Assembly: GCA_903813345.2 (NCBI GenBank)
Contig: CAIIXF020000009.1
Location: forward strand, 9,356,030 to 9,420,029
Length of the DNA: 64,000 bases
From: Owenia fusiformis
Taxonomy: Eukaryota > Annelida > Polychaeta > Sabellida > Oweniidae
Direction: 5' to 3'
How positions within the stretch are numbered: position 1 is the stretch's first letter; every line of letters starts with the position of its first letter. The position numbers were made by a program, and so were the translations under genes. The notes beneath the pieces are model-generated. The model was given only the letters and a program-made list of their open reading frames with translations, did not search any database and was not told where the DNA came from. Below, piece after piece: positions 47,996-59,021 of this stretch.

Positions 47996-49252
47996 CTATA
48001 AGAATCAGTCACCGTGCCTTGCTCTGCTCGCCACAAGGTAGTCTTGCCTCTGGGCCTTGTGTTCCCCAGTAACATACAACAGCGGATTATATAAAAATGG
48101 ACTGTAACAAATACCCGGATTTGTTGATTTTTAAAAAAAAAGTAATTTTTTGATATCACTTTTTATGCCCGGCATAAAAAGTGATGTCCCATTTTATGCT
48201 GAGCATAAAAAGAGATACTCCATTTTATGCTGGTATTGTTTTGGAAGTGATGTTTAATGGTAGTTCAAGATTTAAGACCCATCATTTTGGCACAGATTGC
48301 TGAACCATTGTTAGTTAAGAATTCCTAATAGAATTAAGAATTATTAGCTGAAACTGAGTTGTTTTGCCCTAGCAAACAATTTTCCAACTTGTAGTTCAAC
48401 TTCTTCTGTCTATTTGTTGAAAGTCTGTGATGTCATCATCAATCATCACAATAGAAATGAGGTAATTCACGATGACATCACAAAGTACTCTGATGACATC
48501 ATCAATCATCACAATGGAAACGAGATAATTCATGATGACATCACAAAGCATCTCTGTCATAGATAGAACTCTGCCACATTTCTTAGAAATCAAACTACTA
48601 TGTGACATCATAGATAATCTCACTGTCACAGATAGAATTCACCTAATTCCCATTGTGATGATTGATGATGACATCACAGACTGTTAACACATATACACAA
48701 AAATGAATTTCAAATGCATATTGGGATATTGTTTGCTAGGACAAACAGAACAGTTTCAGCTATTAATTCTTAATTCTATTAGGAATTCTTAACTAAAATA
48801 AGTTCAGCAATCTATGTGAGAAAGATGGGTCTGAAATCTTGAACCACCATGTTACTAGGGAAAACAAGGGTCAGTGGCAAGACTACCATATGTGTATGTT
48901 ACTAGGGTAAACAAGGGCCAGAGGCAAGACTACCATGTGTAGAATCTTTATGTTAGTGGGGAGAATCTGTATATTAGAAGGGAACACAAGGACCAGAAGC
49001 AAGACTACCTTTTGTAGAATCTTTATGTTAGTGGGGAGAATCTGTATATTAGAAGGGAACACAAGGACCAGAAGCAAGACTACCTTTTGTAGAATCTTTA
49101 TGTTAGTGGGGAGAATCTGTATATTAGAAGGGAACACAAGGACCAGAAGCAAGACTATCTTTTGTAGAATCTGTATGTTACTAGGGAACACAAGGCCCAG
49201 AGGCAAGACTACCTTGTGGCGAGCAGAGCAAGGCACGGTGACTGATTCTTAT
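47996..49252. other. Core of the fold-back element
   Basis: Nested inverted pairs: 48006-48070 with 49190-49245 (GTGCCTTGCTCTGCTCGCCA), 48300-48390 with 48730-48825 (GAATTCCTAATAGAATTAAG), and 48421-48470 with 48630-48680 (GATGTCATCATCAATCATCA). Extra repeats make it imperfect. No credible ORF. Confidence 0.75.
48890..49200 (+). repeat. ~75-bp tandem repeat in the core
   Basis: Three near-identical units and partial flanking ones: GTAGAATCTTTATGTTAGTG, GGGAGAATCTGTATATTAGA, AGGGAACACAAGGACCAGAA, GCAAGACTACCTTTT. They lie only on the right side of the core, so they arose after the palindrome formed. ORFs through it on both strands are artefacts. Confidence 0.85.
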
Positions 49253-50280
49253 AACAGGGTCTTAGTTTTATAATGTGGGGGGTCTTAGTTTTATAACAGG
49301 GTCTTAGTTTTATAACGTGGGGGGTCTTAGTTTTATAACAGGGTCTTAGTTTTATAACGTGGGGGGTCTTAGTTTTATAACGTGGGGGGTCTTAGTTTTA
49401 TAACAGGGTCTTAGTTTTATAACGTGGGGGGTCTTAGTTTTATAACAGGGTCTTAGTTTTATAACGTGGGGGGTCTTAGTTTTATAACAGGGTCTTAGTT
49501 TTATAACGTGGGGGGTCTTAGTTTTATAACAGGGTCTTAGTTTTATAATGTGGGGGGTCTTAGTTTTATAACGTGGGGGGTCTTAGTTTTATAACGTGGG
49601 GGGTCTTAGTTTTATAACAGGGTCTTAGTTTTATAACGTGGGGGGTCTTAGTTTTATAACAGGGTCTTAGTTTTATAACGTGGGGGGGTCTTAGTTTTAT
49701 AACAAGGTCTTAGTTTTATAACGTGGGGGGTCTTAGTTTTATAACAGGGTCTTAGTTTTATAACGTGGGGGGTCTTAGTTTTATAACAGGGTCTTAGTTT
49801 TATAACGTGGGGGGTCTTAGTTTTATAACAGGGTCTTAGTTTTATTACGTGGGGGGTCTTAGTTTTATAACAGGGTCTTAGTTTTATAACGTGGGGGGTC
49901 TTAGTTTTATAACAGGGTCTTAGTTTTATAACGTGGGGGGTCTTAGTTTTATAACAGGGTCTTAGTTTTATAACGTGGGGGGTCTTAGTTTTATAACAGG
50001 GTCTTAGTTTTATAATGTGGGGGGTCTTAGTTTTATAACAGGGTCTTAGTTTTATTACGTGGGGGGTCTTAGTTTTATAACAGGGTCTTAGTTTTATAAC
50101 GTGGGGGGTCTTAGTTTTATAACAGGGTCTTAGTTTTATAACGTGGGGGGTCTTAGTTTTATAACAGGGTCTTAGTTTTATAACGTGGGTGGTCTTAGTT
50201 TTATAACAGGGTCTTAGTTTTATTACATGGGGGGTCTTAGTTTTATAACAGGGTCTTAGTTTTATAACGTGGGGGGTCTT
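49253..50280 (-). repeat. Right arm: inverted 42-bp minisatellite array
   Basis: Reverse complement of the left-arm unit (GGGTCTTAGTTTTATAAC, then GTGGGGGGTCTTAGTTTTAT). About 25 units by length, fewer than the left arm, so the arms have changed copy number independently. Confidence 0.9.
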
Positions 50281-50325
50281 AGTTTTGTAGGTCTTAGGTC
50301 TTAGGTCTTTGTTTTGTAGACACCC

Positions 50326-50750
50326 GAATGAAATCTCTTGCAATTGTAAATTGTGATACGTGAGGAGGAATACTAGACATTGAATTAAAATGTCCCAAAG
50401 CCTTGCAAATGTAACTTGTAATATAATATGATTCCCCAGATTCCTGGATGTTTGGTGTGGGGATGCTCCACATTAAAATGATGTCCAGGCCCAAAGTCTT
50501 GCAATTTTGAATTGCTCTAGATCGTTCCTGAATGGTAGGGGGATCATCCCGTTCAACCTTGAAATGTTATTTCATCATGTTACATTGTATTAAAAATGTT
50601 AGATAATTCAATACACACATAAACTGTAGGACATAGATATTATTGAAAAACTGACAAAAGGTAATTTGGAAAAGCTACAAAACACCAAGCGAAAAATATA
50701 AGTTTATGAATTTCAAACACAGATTGACTTTGATCAAACTCCTGCATACT
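50326..50750. repeat. D-E intergenic DNA, right part
   Basis: Continuation of the duplicated block after the fold-back element, matching 42864-43290 almost exactly. Confidence 0.8.
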
Positions 50751-51208
50751 GGCAGATGATCAATTGGTCCTTTTTAATCAATAAAACTGACAAACAAAAT
50801 TAATTGATTTTGTAACGGTTTCAAGTCAAAATCTGAGCTATTATATCTTTGACCCTTTGAAAATTAGTATATGCAAATTTAAATGATTGGCTTATTTTAT
50901 CAAGGTCATATGAATAAAATCAAGGCAGGAGTTATCACTACATCAAATTCTGGCTTTTGACTAAAGTTGTACATATATATTGAACAATTTATATGATGAA
51001 ATGTTACATTTATAGGTACCGAATAACCATCTTATTGATAAGTTGAAAGATGAAAGAAGTATTCAACTAATCAAGGTACTTCGAATTAAAAAATCTATAA
51101 ACACAAACAAGCAAAGAAATGGACACAAAAAAACAAACAAGCAAATACACATAAAAACAAACAAGCAAACGAATGGGCACAAAAAACAAACAATATGTTT
51201 TAGGGCTC
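50751..51208 (+). promoter_or_regulatory. Conserved 5' module of sulfotransferase E
   Basis: Near-identical to the module of D (GCAGATGATCAATTGGTCC to the ACAAACAAGCAA tract). The two promoters probably respond alike if the module is the promoter. Confidence 0.45.
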
Positions 51209-51410
51209 ATGATGAGTGATTCAGAGAATAAATCACTTGAGGGAAAGAAACAAAGAAACATGGACCAAACATTAAGACTTATCTGCGTATCTACTTGCAT
51301 AGTGATATTTCTAGGGTGCTATATTGTGTATGAAACACAGAGAAGCCTTACTACAATATCACTGAATGCATTTAAAGACCCAATGCTGCTCCCAGATGTA
51401 AAAATGCCAG
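51209..51410 (+). CDS. Sulfotransferase E, exon 1
   Basis: 67 codons plus one base, donor ATGCCAG|GTAGTT. Same tail, anchor and stem as D, with small differences (KKQRNMDQ, SLNAFKDP). The ATG is chosen by comparison with paralogues. Confidence 0.85.
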
Positions 51411-51725
51411 GTAGTTATGAATACAATTTTCTTTAATAAAAACAATTTTTTAAAATGTATATTCTCTTTGGTGCATATCTTTAATTTCACAAGTACTAAT
51501 GATTTTTCAGGATTGGTATCAATTATAAAAGGAATAGTGATTACATTTACAAGTACATTGCAATTTTGTTATTTTCTGATTTTCTAAAAATTGAAACAAG
51601 GAAGAAATCCATGCGGGGTCATTGCTTATTTTTACAGAAAGTAAATTGAATATAATAATGCTTTAAGGAAAAAATGGTGACACGAACAAACCATTACTTA
51701 AACCTGATCATGTTTAAACTTTCAG

Positions 51726-52648
51726 AGGCTTTATCCCGTAGCAAGACGAAAGAATATATCTTGACCCACAGATTATTTCTTAATGAAACTATCCACATGA
51801 TGCTGAAGAAGAAAAATAGTGATGTAAAGCAATTTGACATCAAATACCCACATTCTTGTAAAATTTGGAGACACTACGAAAAAAGTAAAATAGATCAATC
51901 AATCTTAATTTATAGCAAGTATCAAAAGTCTGGAAGTACAACCATAACACATCTGCTGTATAATATAACACTTAAAAATGGGGTCAACTTCAGATATACG
52001 TTATCTAAAGATGCCCTTGGCTACAATGGAATTACTGGACTCCATAATCTTACAGAAATTATTAAAGGTTATCCTAAACCTGTTATTTACATTGCACATG
52101 TTGGGTTTTTAGACTTCACTAAAATCGGGTATAATCCACCTGTTTATATAGATGTGGTACGTGATCCTGTAGAGCAAGCTATTTCAATGTTTTATTTCCT
52201 AAAACAATGCTGGGCATGCCAAAGAAAACATAATAATACATATAGAGAATCAATAATTAAAATGAACATGAGTGATTACATTGATAAATATGGAGTCGAT
52301 AAACTTCCAAGAAAAAGTCAAATTAAGTGGTTCTCAGGGATAGATGGTAATAGAAAATCAATCAATATGGCGAAACGAAATATAGAGAAGTATTATCTTT
52401 TAATAGGAGTCCAGGAGTATTATATTCAGACGATGCAAGCTTTGGAGATGCTTCTTCCTTTGTTTAAAGGACAACTTCACTCAAAAGTACAAGCAGGTGT
52501 AAGAATAGGTGCAACAACCCACTCAAAGTTTCCCCCAAATTCACACCAGTTTCAACTTATGAGAGAAAAATATGCTTTTGACTATGACCTTTATAATTTC
52601 ATAGTACAACGATTTCATGGTACTTTGAAATGCCTGCACATTCCTTAA
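51726..52648 (+). CDS. Sulfotransferase E, exon 2 (catalytic domain)
   Basis: Acceptor AAACTTTCAG after a 315-bp intron; 306 residues, full protein 374 aa. The 5' half matches D. The 3' half is closer to A (RKHNNTYRES, KMNMSDYIDKYGV). The 5'-phosphosulfate loop reads YQKSGSTT instead of YPKSGSTT, a Pro-to-Gln change found in no other copy here, which might alter PAPS binding. The His region and VVRDPVEQAIS are intact. The 3' flank resembles that of B, not of C/D. Confidence 0.88.
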
Positions 52649-53690
52649 GGCCTCAAACATGAACAAAGACCCTCATCCATCAACTTGCATGTACTGGAGA
52701 ATTGGACTTGGGTGAAATTCATTCCCATTGGTATATGTACGTTGTACATCATTGGTGGTTTCATATGTGAAAGTACTGCTTCGGAGTGCTTCGGATGGCT
52801 TTGGAAGTGGCGCTTCTGTTTGCATGTTTGTGTTCCTATTGGCAGAATTGAAAAATTTACCAATTTTCTTAGACTTTGTTTCATGGATTCTTCATGCGTG
52901 AGGAGGTCTTTGGGTAATGTCATGTCTAAAAGTGGTGTTTTATGTTTGAATAGAGCTAGAGCATATTGAATACGGTTGAACATTATTTGCAAGCATTGGT
53001 TTTCAAATATTTTAACAAAGTCTTACAGTCTGACACCATAAACTTACCTTGCCCTGCACAGTTGTGGGCGGAACTGGAATGTTAATATTTTTACATTTTT
53101 TAAACAGATCAAATAAATTTCACAGTGACTGGGTTTAATGAATGTTGGAGTAAGCCATTGACCGTGACTGCTGTACTTTCATATATAGTTTGAATTTGAA
53201 TGAACATGATTTGTGTTTAGAAAGATGCTCAGTGTAAAATTTTTAAAATTCACAAAACCATCCAGTGAATCCTCATGTAATATAGCGCAAAATAGAAACT
53301 TATTGATTTCCGCATGGTAAACCACTGTGATCGTCTTCAAATCAAACCTTAAGTATACAACAGGGTAAGATCACTCGAGTAGTCACAAGTCCAATGATGT
53401 ACCTAAATTAATAGGATTTCTGAGCATCTTTAATATAAGATGTATGTTCTCACCGATGGACCAATGGATGGACGGATGCCTAGTCAATTCCACTATCTGA
53501 GCCCAAAAAACATCAATGCCTTTTTATTTTGGACAATTCTTGTTACAATAAGAGTCTTCAATATTACATTGTGGAAAGACTTGTGCAACCCTGGTCTAAA
53601 ATGGATAAATTTGTCAAAAATAATAAGGTATGAATTACAATTTAGCTGTGATTAGATCACTGCTCAGCCAGGTATTTAGTGTTGGCAAAT
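52649..53690. other. Intergenic DNA after E
   Basis: The first ~200 bp are homologous to the 3' flank of B. Short ORFs on both strands here lack support. A GGATGGAC motif lies near 53465. Confidence 0.4.
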
Positions 53691-54616
53691 TGGTTATATG
53701 ATTATATAACACTTTAAAGTAAAGTTGGTATCCAACAAACCACTATTTTGGCACTATGTGTCTATTCAGGAATTGGTTAAATGATTATATAACACTTTAA
53801 AGTAAAGTTGGTTTGCAACAAACCACTATTTTGGCACTACATGTATGTGTCTATTCAGGAATTGGTTATATGATTATTTAACACTTTAAAGTAAAGTTGG
53901 TATCCAACAAACCACTATTTTGGCACTATGTGTCTATTCAGGAATTGGTTAAATGATTATATAACACTTTAAAGTAAAGTTGGTTTGCAACAAACCACTA
54001 TTTTGGCACTACATGTATGTGTCTATTCAGGAATTGGTTATATGATTATTTAACACTTTAAAGTAAAGTTGGTATCCAACAAACCACTATTTTGGCACTA
54101 TGTGTCTATTCAGGAATTGGTTAAATGATTATATAACACTTTAAAGTAAAGTTGGTATCCAACAAACCACTATTTTGGCACTATGTGTCTATTCAGGAAT
54201 TGGTTAAATGATTATATAACACTTTAAAGTAAAGTTGGTATCCAACAAACCACTATTTTGGCACTATGTGTCTATTCAGGAATTGGTTAAATGATTATAT
54301 AACACTTTAAAGTAAAGTTGGTATCCAACAAACCACTATTTTGGCACTATGTGTCTATTCAGGAATTGGTTAAATGATTATATAACACTTTAAAGTAAAG
54401 TTGGTTTGCAACAAACCACTATTTTGGCACTACATGTATGTGTCTATTCAGGAATTGGTTATATGATTATTTAACACTTTAAAGTAAAGTTGGTATCCAA
54501 CAAACCACTATTTTGGCACTATGTGTCTATTCAGGAATTGGTTAAATGATTATATAACACTTTAAAGTAAAGTTGGTTTGCAACAAACCACTATTTTGGC
54601 ACTATGTGTCTATTCA
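53691..54616 (+). repeat. 83/89-bp minisatellite, about 11 units
   Basis: The unit reads AATTGGTTAAATGATTATAT, AACACTTTAAAGTAAAGTTG, GT(ATCC or TTGC)AACAAACCAC, TATTTTGGCACTATGTGTCT, ATTCAGG. Two variants alternate in places (TATCC/TTAT and TTTGC/ACATGTA, the latter 6 bp longer), giving a partial ~172-bp higher-order repeat. Adjacent copies are nearly identical. Confidence 0.92.
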
Positions 54617-54831
54617 ATCTCACTTATAACTGTAAAGAGGATTTCACATATTTCACAATTTATCATGATGAATGAAGTTCTGCATCTGAAAACTTTATTT
54701 TTGCTCACCATCAGTTTGAATTTTTGGTTTTAGTGCAATTGTTTTTTTGTTCCTTTCTACCAATTCTTGAGAATGAAATAAAATGTCTTTCCGAACCTTG
54801 TTGGAACAAAATACCATATACAACATTTTCT

Positions 54832-55004
54832 TAGACCTCTCAATATTGTAGTTATACAAAGGAAATTTTGGTTGATTTAAAAAAAGGTATTCAAAAAATT
54901 AAAACAGAACCCCCAAAATACATAATAATTAAGATAAACCTTTTATTTCAATATCATACTTTTTTAAATCAACCAAACTTTCCTTTGTACAATTACAATA
55001 TTGA
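54832..55004. mobile_element. Palindromic MITE, copy 3 of 4
   Basis: Diverged copy of the TAGACCTCTCAATATT palindrome; the right end is slightly short. Confidence 0.65.
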
Positions 55005-56677
55005 CACGTTGTGTTTTTGTCATTTTGTTCCAATGAGATTTCGAAAGATGTTTCATTTCATTCCGAACATATGATACCAAGAACAAAAGAAGTGTCTTAT
55101 GTGTTTTTTGTAAAACAATGTAGAGAAAAATATCTTTTTATTTTTCAAATTATATTGTTACCATTGAAAAGATGACAATTAAGGAATTTGTAAAATTTTC
55201 AGAATTTTTTGATGACTGGTTTAAGAGAAACATGTGTTAAAAAAGTTCACCATATCGATACCCATCCTTTTGCAAAGGGTATTATAATTACATATCTTCT
55301 TAACCACATACGGTATATCTCAGTATTGATCCAAACATAATTGAGCTTAAAGAGATACAATTTGATTAGAATAAGTCTGGTCCAATGCCTATATATGTAT
55401 AAATCAATTTGATTCTAGAGTAAATAGGGAATATCCCGGAATTCATAGATGCATAAGTAAGTATATTTGTGATTTAATTGGAAGTGGGTCCAACTTTAAA
55501 TGTTGGGACATTTACTCCCCTTTTGTCTCAGGTGAGGAAAGTGACAATTTGAGTATAAAGTGAGCAATACTAGGGTACTTTTTGTAAGTGACATCATTTC
55601 ATAATATATGACATCATGATGATGTCACCTAGGATGCAAAATTATTTCTAAAATTTTAAACCACAAGAAATTTAGTGAATGATAAAAAAATATTTTCAAA
55701 CTTTGCACGGGGCCTTCAGTCTTTCACTAAAGGATAGGTATCGAAATGGTGAACAGAATTCAACAATGTTTTTCTCTTAAACATTCTGTAAACAAACATG
55801 GTATTGTAAGTTAAAATGCTTTAAGACAATTTAACCTCCAGAAAGACAATTTTTATTCAATCAACTAAACTTTGAAGATTAACTTGCCCTAAAATTGTTT
55901 GTATGTTCATCGTATTTCCTGAAGCGAGATGGTTTTGGCATTTTTGCCTCTGTAATGTAAACATCAATATCATGAAGTGTCTTGCTGGAAAGTTATGATA
56001 GTCTGGCGGCTCCAACAGCTCAGCCAGCCGAAGGAGGTATTCTAATGCACAATTTAACTTAACACAGAGTAGTATAGCATTAGGACATCTCCATGACTGG
56101 GGACAGACCTCCTGTGGTGTTTGTTTATGGAGAAAAGTTAGAATCTTCCATCTCAGAAGAGAGTAGAATTTCTGACGGATTTTGCCTCACCAAAAAGAAT
56201 ATTCTGAGGAGGATATCGTCCGATTCTGAGATGGAGGATTCTACAATGTGCTGACATTTAGAACTATATAAATAGAAAGGGAAAAGGTGATTTGACAGAA
56301 TTTTAGAAAAGCTATTGAAGAATGAAGTTATAAAGTATTAAAAAGAAATTGTAAAATTACAGAAAATTGAAAACAAGAATTTAGACTGAAATAATAAAGA
56401 AGGAAAGACAATAAAATAATTTAGTCTTATGTTGAGGGAGTTTCATAATATAAGAGAGAAGGGTCAAGACGGACAGTATTTTATGTAATGTTGACTGATT
56501 GACAACAATTTAATGCGAAGATTATTTAAAAATATTCTATATAACTGTTTTTATTAACATTTTTTGTTTTTTTAGTGCAATTGTTTTTGCTCCTTTCTAC
56601 CAATTCTTGAGAATGAAATAAAATGTCTTTCCGAACCCTGTTGAAACAAAATAGCATATACGAGTACAACATGTTTT

Positions 56678-56863
56678 TAGACCTCTCAATATTATAGTTA
56701 TACAAAGGAATTTTTGGTAGATTTTAAAAAAGCATTCAAAGAATTAGAACAAAATCCCCATAAAATAGTTAAAAATCAAGATAAACCTTTTATTTCATTA
56801 ACAAGATACTTTTTTAAAATCAACCAAAATTTCCGTTGTACAGTTACAATATTGAGAGACCTA
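56678..56863. mobile_element. Palindromic MITE, copy 4 of 4
   Basis: Diverged copy of the same palindrome, with both ends present. Confidence 0.65.
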
Positions 56864-57504
56864 AACATGTTGTGTTTATGTCGATTTGTTCCAATAAGGT
56901 TCGAAAAGATGTTTCATTTCACTCTGGAAACATGATACCAAGAACAAAACAAATGTTTGATGTGTTTTCTAAAACAAAATAGATGAAAGTATTTATATAT
57001 TTTTCAAATAATATTGTTACCATTCAAAGATGACCATTAAATTGACGATGTGTTAAATTTTTAGATTTTTTTTGATTGGTTTAAGAGAAACGTGTGTTCA
57101 AAAAGTTCACCATATCGATACCACTCCTTAGTGTCTGCTGGCATATAGCATATGAAAATATGCGCTTACAATGATTATTGGATTTCAAATAAGTTTTAAA
57201 TTAACATAATTATATCTGACCTTTTGTTTCATTTCAAACTACAATGTTCATTTAAACTGGTGCATTCAAAAATCAATGCAACTGATAAAATAATGGTAAA
57301 CACAAAACACTATATACAAGTCCTGAAATTGAAGAAACCATATTATAATCTTGACTGAAAGAACAAAATAAAACGCATTTAAGCACAGTACAGCAAATGG
57401 AAAGGTATATGGTATCACAGAATTGATCTCATAGAACAAAAGGGTAAGGAAACATTAAAGAAACATAACTCTGATGGTATGGATTAGAATTTGTACATAA
57501 CAAC

Positions 57505-57522
57505 CATGGAAAAGACACCATG
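57505..57522 (+). promoter_or_regulatory. Minimal upstream ORF overlapping the start of gene F
   Basis: ATGGAAAAGACACCATGA encodes five residues, and its stop overlaps the presumed start of F (ATGA). Such overlap can favour reinitiation. It may equally be a chance feature, and the F transcript start is unknown. Confidence 0.35.
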
Positions 57523-57715
57523 ACTACGCAACATTGCAATGACACAACAATGAAGTGGAACCAGGCATTGGGATATATCTGTGTCAGTATTCTGATGGTG
57601 ATACTCCTAGGTTGTTATATGGTGAATGAAACCGTAAGAAACAACTGGGATATTACACCTGATTCTTTCCAAGACCAAATACTATTTCCTCAGGTTTCTG
57701 CAGCAGAAATGACAG
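57520..57715 (+). CDS. Sulfotransferase F, exon 1
   Basis: 65 codons plus one base, donor ATGACAG|GTAGAG (phase 1, as in the paralogues). Tail MTTQHCNDTTMKWNQ, membrane anchor about residues 18-36 (GYICVSILMVILLGCYMV), then the stem. Only the anchor and NET/DSFQD motifs resemble the other copies, so F is the oldest branch here. It lacks the shared 5' module. Confidence 0.8.
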
Positions 57716-58095
57716 GTAGAGTATATTAAAAAAGAACATTTTAACATCCTTCTTAATTATAATACATAAAGAAGTGGATTAGAGGAACCTAGTCTTCCTT
57801 GTCAATATAACCATTAAGAAACAAGATATGAACATGCAAAATGTCACCACCTGCCATTTGTTACATCTACAAAAAAAGTTGGAGAATATAACAATATGGC
57901 ACCACTTGTGGCAATGACATAAACATGAATGCCAATATCAGCTGTTTAAATGTCTACTTTCATAAATTCATATAATAAATGTTCTAACATATGGTTGTTT
58001 ATTATAGTTGTATATATCGGTATATCTGGTATATTTGGTATGCCGTTTGGCAGGTTTGGCTTTTAGATAGAAGGCAACAATGCTTAATCTTTCAG
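57716..58095 (+). other. Intron of sulfotransferase F
   Basis: 380-bp intron from GTAGAG to AATCTTTCAG, no other feature. Slightly longer than the 205-315 bp introns of C-E. Confidence 0.7.
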
Positions 58096-59021
58096 GGTCT
58101 CAATCAAGTGCCAAGAAGGAAGAACGTATCTGGGGCCATAGGTCATTTCTGAACGAAACAATCCACATGATGCTGAAGAAGAAAAATAGTGACATAAAGG
58201 AATTTGACATCAAATACCCACATTCTTGTAAAATATGGAGACATTATGAACAAAGTAAAATAGATCAATCAATCTTAATTTATAGCAAGTATCCAAAGTC
58301 TGGAAGTTCAACCTTAACACATCTGCTGTATAATGCAACTCTATTGAATGGAGCTAATCTCAGATATACATTGAGCCGTGGTGCAATGGGACTAACGGGG
58401 AAAGCAGGATCACAAAAATATGTTCATCTTATTGAGACTTACCCAAAACCTGTTATTTACATTGCACATGTTGGGTTTTTAGACTTTACCAAATATGGGT
58501 ATAAACAGCCCATTTATATAGATGTGGTACGCGAACCTGTAGAACAAGCAATCTCAATGTTCTATTTTCTAAAACAATGCCGGACATGTCATGGAAAACA
58601 AAACATGTCATTCGATGAATTTAACAATATGAACATTAGTGAGTACATCAACAAATATGGAGTAGATAAACTTCAAAGAAAAAGTCAAATTGAGTGGTTC
58701 TCTGGAATGAATGGTGCTAAAAGTTCAATCAATATCGCTAAACAAAACATCGAAAAATACTATCTTTTCATAGGTGTACAGGAGTATTACATTCAAACAA
58801 TAAACGCTATAGAGACACTTCTACCATTATTCAAAGGGCAACTCATTTCACACGTACAAGCCGGCATGCGAGTTACATCTACAACTCAAGTGAAGATTCC
58901 CCCAACAACACATCAGCTTCCTTTGATGAGACAAAAGTATGCTTTGGACTATGACCTGTATCACTTCATAGTACAACGATTTCACGATACTTTGAAATGC
59001 CTTCATATAACAATAAATTAA
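58096..59021 (+). CDS. Sulfotransferase F, exon 2 (catalytic domain)
   Basis: 307 residues to TAA, full protein about 373 aa. The 5'-phosphosulfate loop is YPKSGSST. The conserved His is in IAHVGFLDF. The 3'-phosphate loop reads VVREPVEQAIS, with Glu for the Asp found in all other copies. The first third of the exon is very close to the other paralogues (HMMLKKKNSDIKEFDIKYPH), whereas the middle is diverged (LRYTLSRGAMGLTGKAGSQK). This patchwork suggests gene conversion. It is intact and likely active in the same reaction class; the substrate is unknown. Confidence 0.88.

Larger units (their letters stand above)
46638..50325. mobile_element. 3.69-kb fold-back transposon with minisatellite arms
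   Basis: The ends GGGTGTCTACAAAACAAAGA and the mirror-image right end are flanked by the direct repeat GAATGAAATC (46628-46637 and 50326-50335). The empty site with a single copy is at 42864-42873. If the ends are read as CGGGTG...CACCCG the duplication is 8 bp (AATGAAAT). Each arm is a long array of 42-bp units in opposite orientation. The ~1.2-kb core is itself largely palindromic. No transposase is encoded. The architecture recalls fold-back families such as Drosophila FB and sea urchin TU, but no homology was tested. Confidence 0.88.
54617..57504. other. E-F intergenic DNA with two more copies of the downstream block
   Basis: 54.72-55.27 kb and 56.57-57.13 kb are diverged copies of the 42.0-42.65 kb block, each with the palindromic MITE. 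56140-56241 is an inverted pair (AGAATCTTCCATCTCAGAA and TTCTGAGATGGAGGATTCT). Two short ORFs across the MITEs are artefacts. No gene. Confidence 0.55.

Noticed and set aside
48883-49273. ORFs of 112-117 codons on both strands
   Set aside because: They cover the ~75-bp tandem repeat in the fold-back core; open on both strands because the unit lacks stops.
46690-50280. CRISPR array
   Set aside because: Units are contiguous, without unique spacers, and the context is an animal genome.
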